A stretch of 22,230 nt of DNA from positions 1-22,230 of the forward strand of contig JADFGE010000008.1 in assembly GCA_022567855.1 (NCBI GenBank). The letters are read 5' to 3'. Shown here in pieces: positions 8,985 through 16,560 of this stretch. A program made the position numbers and the translations under genes. The stretch's first letter is position 1, and each line of letters opens with the position of its first letter. The notes under the pieces are model-generated. The model saw only the letters and a program-made list of their open reading frames with translations. It had not been told where the DNA came from and did no database searches. This DNA comes from Planctomycetota bacterium (lineage in GTDB: Bacteria > Planctomycetota > Phycisphaerae > Phycisphaerales > SM1A02).

Positions 8985-9117
8985 TGGGATCTCGCGCAGG
9001 GGGCTGTTATAGTCGGCCAACGAAGCGGCAACCCCACGGCCTCCCACATCGAAGCATGCGGGATTATGGGAATCTTCCAGGTCCCGGCGTCGTTGCTCAG
9101 TTCGGAGTTCGGAGAAC

Positions 9118-9845
9118 ATGCACATGTGTATAGGCAAGACAATTGTGGTCGCCATCGCCGGCCTTTACTTAGCAATCAACCTCACCGCCCACGCCCAGAT
9201 CGTTGCCGACGGCGGGTTCGAGATGGGGTCGCCCAACCCCGTCTGGGATGAGTTCTCGACGAACTTCGGCTCACCCATCTGTTCCGCGGGAACATGCACT
9301 GATTTCTTCGGAGACGCCTTCGAGGGCGATTGGTGGGCGTGGTTTGGCGGCGCCACCATGCTGGAGATCGGGTATCTACGACAAGAGGTCACGATTCCAA
9401 GCGGGACCGCCATGCTGACGTTTTGGCTGGACATCACCTCCGACAGTGGAAACGGCGTCGACTTCCTCACAGTGTCATTGGACCGTGTCGTTCTCTTCAC
9501 CGTCTTGGAGTCGGAGGTGGGCGAGTACCACCCTGGACCGAGGTCACGATCGACATCAGCCCGTTCGCGGACGGCCAAAGTCATCTGCTAAGTATCGACA
9601 GCACCGTTACTGGGCCGATGCGGAGCAACTTCTTCGTCGATGCCGTCGGAATCACCGTCGAGAACGCCTGCCCCTGGGACCTCGATGACAGCGGCGACGT
9701 TGGCGTTAAGGATCTGCTCATCTTGCTGGGCGCCTGGGGGGTGTGCCCGAAGAAGGGAGATTGTCCCGCCGACTTCGACGGCAGCAGCGACGTTGGCGTG
9801 AAGGATCTACTCAGCTTGCTCGGCAACTGGGGTCCGTGTCCGTGA
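9118..9845 (+). pseudogene. Secreted protein with two GC-type dockerin-like repeats, interrupted by a one-base frameshift
   Basis: Translation from the ATG at 9118 (or 9124, which is better spaced from the GGAG at 9111-9114) begins with a signal peptide ending near THAQ. A beta-rich, carbohydrate-binding-module-like region follows (DGGFEMGSPNPVWDEF, WWAWFGG, TFWLDI). That frame leaves the protein-like sequence near 9525-9535 and stops at 9591. The sensible continuation (WTEVTIDISPFADGQSHLL, FFVDAVGI) is in another frame, offset by one missing base around the CCC at about 9531-9533. The tail holds two dockerin-like repeats, DLDDSGDVGVKDLL and DFDGSSDVGVKDLL, each with Ca2+-loop-type Asp/Ser spacing and each followed by LLG.W and a C-P end. 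Such repeats are typical of Planctomycetota exported proteins. The break may be a real mutation or a sequencing error; the second frame shows no sign of decay. Confidence 0.78.
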
Positions 9846-9879
9846 GGAATATGGCTCGTCAATCCCAAAGGTCATCAAA

Positions 9880-9899
9880 AGGACAGACACTGGTGTCCT
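9880..9899. terminator. Small inverted repeat after the dockerin-repeat gene
   Basis: AGGACA (9880-9885) and TGTCCT (9894-9899) can pair around an 8-base centre that itself contains GACAC/GTGTC symmetry. It lies 35 bases after the stop of the broken gene and 128 bases before the next gene. There is no T-run, so it is only a weak terminator or operator candidate. Confidence 0.25.
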
Positions 9900-10013
9900 C
9901 ACTACGGTTATGATCGCCGTATCTTGGGTGCAGGCGTGACAGAAGGCAGAACCTGCGATGACGCCTGCTGAAACCTGAATCTCGTGCAAGTCACTGTGCA
10001 CAAAGGGGAGAGA

Positions 10014-10019
10014 AGGAGG
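10014..10019 (+). promoter_or_regulatory. Strong Shine-Dalgarno site of the PEP-CTERM-like gene
   Basis: A purine-rich GGGGAGAGAAGGAGG stretch ends about 8 bases before the ATG at 10028. It is one of the clearest ribosome binding sites in the window and fixes this start; most other genes here have weak sites. Confidence 0.8.
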
Positions 10020-10027
10020 TTCTAACG

Positions 10028-10777
10028 ATGACAAAGAATGTTCTTCCAATCACAGCCGGCGTATTTGGATCGCTTGCACTTGCGATTTCGGCATCGGCGG
10101 ACTTCACTGGCTGGCAACTGGAGTTGAAGGGGACCTATGACACGTATGGGGCGTTCGGCGGGCCCAACGTGGGCTTGGTTGACGTGTGGAACTTGTACGC
10201 GCTTTTTAACGATCCAAACGACGTCTTGACCGGAATTTTTGTCCTCGCTGACAGCCCTAACTTTGGCGAGATGATCCACAGCAGTGACCTCAAGACGCCA
10301 TTCGATGGCTTGGGCGGTGGATTCTGGAACTGGGCCTCCGGCGCGAACACACCGCTGTCCAACGGTCCTACGTATAACCTTGATCCTGCCGCTGCTGATG
10401 CCGATACCTACCTCACCATCGGTCTCAAATCCGGTACCTTCGACGTCGATTGGGCGTTTTTCGCACCGGGCAGTGCAGATATCCTCCAAAACAGCGGAAT
10501 CCTCAACGGAAGCGGTGTCATAAATGAGCTCTTTGCCTACTCCGCGACGCCGGATGACGCGCAGACATATCCGGTGGATGGACGGGTATTAGTCCTTCAG
10601 GTTGCTGTGCGCAGCGGCGAACACGCCAGCGGCGTGTGGAACATCTCGTGGGGTAACATTGGCGCTGGCGGCGGCGGGCTAGCTCGTCTCGAATGGACGA
10701 CCGTGCCGGCGCCCGGCGCAATGGCCCTGCTGGGTCTGGCCGGTCTTGCCGGCACCCGACGCCGACGCCGCGGCTAA
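10028..10777 (+). CDS. Exported protein with PEP-CTERM-like sorting tail
   Basis: The 249-residue protein has an N-terminal signal peptide (MTKNVLPITAGVFGSLALAI, cleavage probably after SASA) and a polar beta-rich body with many Gly, Asp and aromatic residues (FTGWQLELKGTYDTYG, GGGFWNWASG). The C-terminus reads VPAPGAMALLGLAGLAG followed by TRRRRRG: a Pro-containing motif, a short hydrophobic helix and an Arg cluster. That layout matches PEP-CTERM-type sorting signals, which are processed by exosortase-like membrane enzymes, in the PAPGA variant common in Planctomycetota. It probably ends at the cell surface or in an exopolysaccharide layer (inference). I do not recognise the central domain. 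Together with the upstream dockerin-repeat gene it makes a small exported-protein block, although 182 bases separate them and each may have its own promoter. Confidence 0.85.
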   Translation: MTKNVLPITAGVFGSLALAISASADFTGWQLELKGTYDTYGAFGGPNVGLVDVWNLYALFNDPNDVLTGIFVLADSPNFGEMIHSSDLKTPFDGLGGGFWNWASGANTPLSNGPTYNLDPAAADADTYLTIGLKSGTFDVDWAFFAPGSADILQNSGILNGSGVINELFAYSATPDDAQTYPVDGRVLVLQVAVRSGEHASGVWNISWGNIGAGGGGLARLEWTTVPAPGAMALLGLAGLAGTRRRRRG

Positions 10778-10840
10778 GGGTGTGAACCTTCCGTCGTTTG
10801 CAAGGGCGAGGGCGGAAGCAAGTCTTGGGAACCAACGCCC

Positions 10841-10860
10841 CTGCCGGTCTCTCCCGGCAG
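10841..10860. terminator. Hairpin after the PEP-CTERM-like gene
   Basis: CTGCCGG (10841-10847) and CCGGCAG (10854-10860) form a perfect 7-bp stem with a 6-base loop, 64 bases after the stop codon. There is no T-tract, so termination is plausible but unproven. Confidence 0.35.
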
Positions 10861-10877
10861 CGGTGAGCGTGTGCCTA

Positions 10878-11014
10878 GTGATACGAATCCCAAATGATTC
10901 TCCTGCGTTTCGCGGGCGCCATGCTTCATTCCCGACGCGTCGGGATGAAGCATGCTTTGCCCTAACGGGTCAAAGCATGGCACCCGCCCGCGGATCAATT
11001 GCGATTCGTATGAC
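10878..11014. repeat. Nested inverted-repeat (clover-leaf-like) element of about 137 bp
   Basis: The outer arms 10878-10900 and 10992-11014 pair at about 20 of 23 positions (GTGATACGAATC against GATTCGTATGAC, continuing inward). Inside, 10913-10926 (CGGGCGCCATGCTT) pairs with 10973-10986 (AAGCATGGCACCCG) with one mismatch. Between them lie two hairpins: 10920-10937 with 10938-10954 (CATGCTTCAT, a bulged T, then CCCGACG, against its complement), and CATGCTTTG (10951-10959) with CAAAGCATG (10971-10979). The middle stem and the inner hairpins share bases, so the structures are alternatives. No coding frame fits. It lies between the PEP-CTERM-like gene and the end of the peptidase gene. It could be a MITE-like or REP-like mobile repeat, a terminator or a structured RNA. 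Confidence 0.75.
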
Positions 11015-11026
11015 CCAGGTCTCTGT

Positions 11027-13162
<2,136 letters not shown>

Positions 13163-13305
13163 GGGTGACCTCCCAACTTTCTTGCAAACCAATACCCAGG
13201 AGCGATCCGGATGCAGTGACCGCACGAGGGCCATGCACCGGTCCAGCAATGATACTGGCTGTTTTGATGGGTGTTGGGGCAACCGGCCAACTCGACCCCG
13301 GGTTT

Positions 13306-14118
13306 TCAGCCGACGACGTCCGGCAGCTCGTCCAAGCCTTCCGTGAGGTCGCGAGGCCCATCTTCGGTGATCAGGACATCCGCTTCGTAATGAACGGCCA
13401 GGGAGCCGTCGGCGGTGCGGATGGGCCATTGCTGGTCACCAGAGGCAGTTTCACCTGTGCCGACGGCGACCATCGGCTCCACCGCCAGCAGCATCCCCGG
13501 CTTGAACGTCAACCAGGCGTCGGGCCATTCGCGCGGCTGTGTCGGCACCACGTTCGACAGAAACGGCGGCCCGTGCAGTTTGCGCCCGTACCCGTGACCG
13601 CCGAGACCACGAACCAGATGAAAACCGCATTCGCCTTCGACATAGGTTTGTACCGCCGTGGCCCAGTCGATCAACGGGCGATCCATCTGCATCGTCGCGA
13701 TCCCCCGGCGCAGCGATTCGCGCCCGCAGGCCATCAGGCGTTGGGCGTCTTCTGAAACCTCCTCGATCGCGTAGGTCCACGCCGCGTCGCCGATCCAACC
13801 ATGGTGAGTTACGCCGATGTCGATCTTCAGGACGTCGCCCGGTTTGATCGGCTCAGCCGTCATGTGGTGCGTGCCGTGAACGATGCACTCGTTGAGCGAC
13901 AGGCACGCGTGGCTGGGGAACGGCGGATAGCCGCGCATTCGATAGCGCAAGAACGCGCTGCGGCAGTCCAGCGACGACAACGTTTCAGCCGCAAAGCGAT
14001 CGATCTCGGCCAGCGTCAAGCCCGCGCGCAGGAACTCCGCGAGCCGCTGATGCGTTTGCACGACGCATTGTGCCGCTGCGTATGCCCCGTCGATATCCTG
14101 TTGAGCCGTCGCGATCAT
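13306..14118 (-). CDS. map: Type I methionine aminopeptidase
   Basis: The enzyme removes the initiator methionine from nascent cytosolic proteins. The 270-residue protein has the complete metal and active-site set of the family: His81 (ECIVHG), Asp100 (KIDIGV), Asp111 (GDAAWT), His175 (GLGGHGYG), Glu214 (LAVEPM) and Glu245 (HYEADVLIT). These bind two divalent metal ions. The ATG at 14118 is preferred over the in-frame TTG two codons upstream. It lies 55 bases after the hutI stop on the same strand and 143 bases before the peptidase gene, so cotranscription with hutI is possible. The substrate-loop sequence LHGPPF differs slightly from the more usual HEPP form. A second map gene elsewhere would be common in bacteria, so this need not be the essential copy. 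Confidence 0.95.
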   Translation of the reverse strand: MIATAQQDIDGAYAAAQCVVQTHQRLAEFLRAGLTLAEIDRFAAETLSSLDCRSAFLRYRMRGYPPFPSHACLSLNECIVHGTHHMTAEPIKPGDVLKIDIGVTHHGWIGDAAWTYAIEEVSEDAQRLMACGRESLRRGIATMQMDRPLIDWATAVQTYVEGECGFHLVRGLGGHGYGRKLHGPPFLSNVVPTQPREWPDAWLTFKPGMLLAVEPMVAVGTGETASGDQQWPIRTADGSLAVHYEADVLITEDGPRDLTEGLDELPDVVG

Positions 14119-14173
14119 GATCAAATCGTAGAGACTATCGACTATTCGTCAAACGGTCCTTGTATCAATACGC

Positions 14174-15535
14174 CTATCGACGATGCATGATTTGCCCGTT
14201 GATGATCGTCAGCCATGGGCCTGGTGAAGCGAATTCGTAGCCAAGCTCGCGTTCGTCAGTCCCATCGAGCAGTTGCAGATCCGCTCGCTTGTTCACTTCG
14301 ATCGAACCAACTTCCGACGCAAGGTTCAAGACACACGCAGCGTTGATCGTCGAGCAGGCGATCGCCTCGGCCGGTGTGAGTCCCATTTTGCGGCAGGCCA
14401 AGGCGATCACGAACGGCATCGACGGCGTGGGGGCGGAGCCCGGGTTGTAGTTGGTCGCAATCGCCAGCGCTCCGCCGGCATCGACGAACGCCCGGGCCGG
14501 GGCGTAGCAATCATCCAGATGAAATCCGGACGCCGGCAGCGCCACCCCCATCGTCTCGCTTTGTGCGAGATAGTTCAGATCGTCTGGTGTCGTCGCTTCG
14601 AGATGATCGACGCTGACCGCGTTCATATCGACAGCCAGGCGAGTCATGCCCAGGCTGTTGAATTGATCGGCGTGAACGCGAAGCGGCAAGCCGAGGAGAT
14701 GCGCTTTTTCAAAGAGTCGTTTGGTATCGTCGAGCGACCACGCGCCTTGTTCGCAGTATGCGTCGCAGACAATGCCGGGGAACTCCTCAACCACCGCCGG
14801 CAGCGTCTCATCGATCGTCTGCTCGATGAACTTCGGGTTGTCCGGATCAATCGCGTGCGCGCCGAGAAACGTAGGAACGATCGTCATCGCGCTGCCGCTT
14901 GCGGCTTCGCGCACGGCGCGCAACATTTTCAATTCATCTCTAGTTGTCAACCCATACCCGGATTTGACTTCAACCGTGGCTGTTCCCAACGCCGCCATTC
15001 GTTCCAAACGCCGCCCCAGGTTCTCGGTGAGTTCTTGCTGCGAAGCACCGCGTACCGCACGCACCGTAGACATGATCCCGCCCCCGGAATTGAGAATTTC
15101 AAGATACGAGCGCCCGGCGAGTTTCATTTCAAACTCATCAAAACGCTGCCCCGCCCAGCAGGCGTGCGTGTGACAATCCACAAACGCGGGCATCAACACG
15201 CAACCGCCAGCATCGAGTATCTCGACATCACGCAGTTCCGAGCGAGCCCCGCCGTCCTCGGCCGGCTTTCCCAGGCGAGCCCCGCCGTCCTCGGCCGGGG
15301 CTGCCGCCAAACTACATTCACCCTCACCTACCTCCGCAATCCGTCCATCCTCGATCCGCACAAACCCGCGCTCAATCACGCCAAGATCGCACAGCGTATC
15401 TCCCCGCCGGGGCGCCGTCGGCCCGGCAAGTGTAAGAATCCGCGCGTTGGTGATGGTGAGTGTGCTGATTGAGTCAATGTAACGGACTGAGTTCGACCCT
15501 GCGCGAAGAGTGGTACGGCCTTCCAGGCCGTGCAA
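14174..15535 (-). CDS. hutI: Imidazolonepropionase with an in-frame repeat-derived insertion
   Basis: HutI hydrolyses 4-imidazolone-5-propanoate to N-formimino-glutamate, the step after HutU in histidine degradation. It is an amidohydrolase with ITNARIL at the N-terminus, the metal motif DCHTHACWAG (His122, His124, counted from the TTG at 15535), VEVKSGYGL, GAHA (His227), RVHADQ (His288) and ATNYNPGSAPTPSM. The last motif has Asn362 where the family normally has a metal-binding Asp. Residues 80-98 are a duplicated PAEDGGAR peptide encoded by a 24-base direct repeat, which the family does not need. The start is uncertain: the frame runs back through a double-hairpin repeat and into the channel gene (to 15655) with no ATG near the conserved N-terminus. 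TTG at 15535 or GTG at 15547, both inside the repeat, are the best candidates. Confidence 0.9.
   Translation of the reverse strand: MHGLEGRTTLRAGSNSVRYIDSISTLTITNARILTLAGPTAPRRGDTLCDLGVIERGFVRIEDGRIAEVGEGECSLAAAPAEDGGARLGKPAEDGGARSELRDVEILDAGGCVLMPAFVDCHTHACWAGQRFDEFEMKLAGRSYLEILNSGGGIMSTVRAVRGASQQELTENLGRRLERMAALGTATVEVKSGYGLTTRDELKMLRAVREAASGSAMTIVPTFLGAHAIDPDNPKFIEQTIDETLPAVVEEFPGIVCDAYCEQGAWSLDDTKRLFEKAHLLGLPLRVHADQFNSLGMTRLAVDMNAVSVDHLEATTPDDLNYLAQSETMGVALPASGFHLDDCYAPARAFVDAGGALAIATNYNPGSAPTPSMPFVIALACRKMGLTPAEAIACSTINAACVLNLASEVGSIEVNKRADLQLLDGTDERELGYEFASPGPWLTIINGQIMHRR
14894..14912. repeat. REP-like 19-mer, copy 1 (inside hutI)
   Basis: GCCGCTTGCGGCTTCGCGC occurs here and, identically, at 16429 and 16529. 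The core CCGC-TT-GCGG is a small inverted repeat. This copy is read in the hutI frame, where it encodes part of a Ala/Gly/Ser-rich helix (REAASGSAM), so it may be coincidental coding sequence or a captured repeat. Confidence 0.5.
15242..15298. repeat. 24-base direct repeat inside hutI
   Basis: The 24 bases at 15242-15265 (starting GCGAGCCCCGCC and ending CTCGGCCGG) recur identically at 15275-15298, a 33-base period. In the hutI frame the unit gives PAEDGGAR twice, separated by LGK, so the frame is kept. It lies just before the conserved LDAGG...DCHTH strand, where other imidazolonepropionases have a short turn. Confidence 0.85.
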
Positions 15536-15562
15536 GGACCCGACCACGGGCAAGATGCCCGT
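15513..15562. repeat. Double-hairpin interspersed-repeat candidate at the hutI 5' end
   Basis: Hairpin A is ACGGCCT (15515-15521), TCC, AGGCCGT (15525-15531), extendable by two pairs. Hairpin B is ACGGGCA (15546-15552), AGA, TGCCCGT (15556-15562). The flanks GTGG (near 15510) and CCAC (near 15565) can also pair. The two hairpins fill the space between the channel stop and the hutI N-terminus and are read through by the hutI frame. The form resembles REP/BIME-type elements, but no second copy is present in this window. Confidence 0.65.
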
Positions 15563-15582
15563 TCCACCAGAACCTTGGACGG

Positions 15583-16404
15583 CTAGAGTTTTTCGCCGCA
15601 GAACTTGCAATGCTTGGCGTCGGGGTCGTGACCCTCCGCTGAGCAGCTTGGACACGCTTGGGTGCTGACGCGCTGACGGCTGGCAAATCCCAGCTCGACC
15701 GTCACAATCCCCGTCGGCACGGCGATGATCGCGTACCCCATAATCATCACCATCGACGCGAGCACCTTGCCCGCAACCGTCTGCGGCGTGATGTCGCCAT
15801 ACCCAACCGTCGTCATCGTCACGATGGCCCAGTAGATGCTTTGGGGGATATTCGTGTACCCGTGCTCCTCGCCTTCGATCAAATACATCAACGCGCCGAC
15901 GATCAGCACGAGCATCAGCACCGTGCCGAGGAAAATGATGATCTTGCGGACGCTGGCGATCAACGCTGTCCGCAACAGCGCCGCCTCCCCTACGAAGTGC
16001 CCCAACTTGAACACGCGAAAAATACGCAGCAACCGCAACGCGCGGATCACCAACAGCGATTGCGATCCGACAACGATAAGGCTCAGGTACGTCGGCACGA
16101 TCGCCAGCAGATCAACGATCCCAAAGAAGCTCACCGCGTACCGCCACGGCTTGCCGACGCAACTCAAGCGCAGCACATATTCGATCGTAAAGAGAATCGT
16201 GAACGCCCACTCCGCAGCTCGAAGCGCTGGTCCGTATTGGAGTTCAATACTCTTCACACTTTCCAGACACACCGCGACGACGCTGAGAATGATCGCGACC
16301 ATCAGCGCAATGTCGAACGCCTTCCCCGCCGCCGTGTCGGCTTCGAAGATGATCTCGTGCAATCGGCCTCGCCAGGATGTGGCCGCCGGCGGCGTGTCGC
16401 TCAT
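15583..16404 (-). CDS. Voltage-gated K+ channel-like protein with a C-terminal zinc ribbon
   Basis: The 273-residue protein has the six-helix layout of Kv channels. S1 is near residues 30-50 (FDIALMVAIILSVVAVCLES), and S2-S3 follow (AEWAFTILFTIEYVLRL, FGIVDLLAIVPTYL). S4 has spaced arginines (VIRALRLLRIFRVFKL), S5 is near IIIFLGTVLMLVLIVGAL, the pore loop is TMTTVGYGDITPQT with the K+ selectivity filter, and S6 contains MVMIMGYAIIAVPTGI. It therefore probably forms a tetrameric potassium channel in the inner membrane. After S6 there is a short soluble tail with CPSC...CKFC, a zinc-ribbon pattern. It lies between hutU and hutI on the same strand, with 156 bases before it and hutI starting almost at its stop. 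A link to histidine catabolism is only positional. Confidence 0.92.
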   Translation of the reverse strand: MSDTPPAATSWRGRLHEIIFEADTAAGKAFDIALMVAIILSVVAVCLESVKSIELQYGPALRAAEWAFTILFTIEYVLRLSCVGKPWRYAVSFFGIVDLLAIVPTYLSLIVVGSQSLLVIRALRLLRIFRVFKLGHFVGEAALLRTALIASVRKIIIFLGTVLMLVLIVGALMYLIEGEEHGYTNIPQSIYWAIVTMTTVGYGDITPQTVAGKVLASMVMIMGYAIIAVPTGIVTVELGFASRQRVSTQACPSCSAEGHDPDAKHCKFCGEKL

Positions 16405-16428
16405 GGTTCAATACTCTACCCGACCCCA

Positions 16429-16447
16429 GCCGCTTGCGGCTTCGCGC
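16429..16447. repeat. REP-like 19-mer, copy 2 (intergenic)
   Basis: Identical to the 19-mer at 14894 and 16529. It lies in the 156-base gap between the channel gene and hutU, exactly 100 bases from the next copy. With one flanking base the core AGCCGC-TT-GCGGCT forms a 6-bp stem. Confidence 0.6.
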
Positions 16448-16528
16448 GGTCGCAAGGTGGATAATCGCCGCCCGTCTATTTCCAGGACGATGAAGAAGGA
16501 CGCTTCGCGTCGCCCGCTAAACACCAGA

Positions 16529-16547
16529 GCCGCTTGCGGCTTCGCGC
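16529..16547. repeat. REP-like 19-mer, copy 3 (intergenic)
   Basis: Identical to the copies at 14894 and 16429 and in the same orientation. It ends 13 bases beyond the hutU stop, where a hairpin might act in mRNA 3'-end formation. Confidence 0.6.
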
Positions 16548-16560
16548 TGAATCCGCATAC

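Noticed and set aside
9520..9540. Programmed ribosomal frameshifting in the dockerin-repeat gene
   Set aside because: No slippery heptamer of the X XXY YYZ type or downstream pseudoknot is evident, so a mutation or sequencing error is simpler.
9673..9840. CRISPR or tandem-repeat array at the two similar segments
   Set aside because: The similarity is explained by two dockerin-like protein repeats, with only two diverged units and no spacer pattern.
10878..11014. tRNA gene in the clover-leaf-like region
   Set aside because: There is no acceptor-length stem, T-loop GTTCRA box or anticodon arm of the right size, and the element is too long.
13163..13429. 89-residue upstream extension of the prolyl oligopeptidase
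   Set aside because: It would overlap the aminopeptidase gene, precede a clear signal peptide, and ignore the GGGAGGT site before the ATG at 13162.
14273..15472. 399-codon open frame on the plus strand over hutI
   Set aside because: The hutI frame on the other strand carries the family motifs, and this translation is arginine-rich without domains.
15536..15655. Longest possible hutI start at 15655
   Set aside because: It would overlap the channel gene by 73 bases and add residues with no family counterpart.
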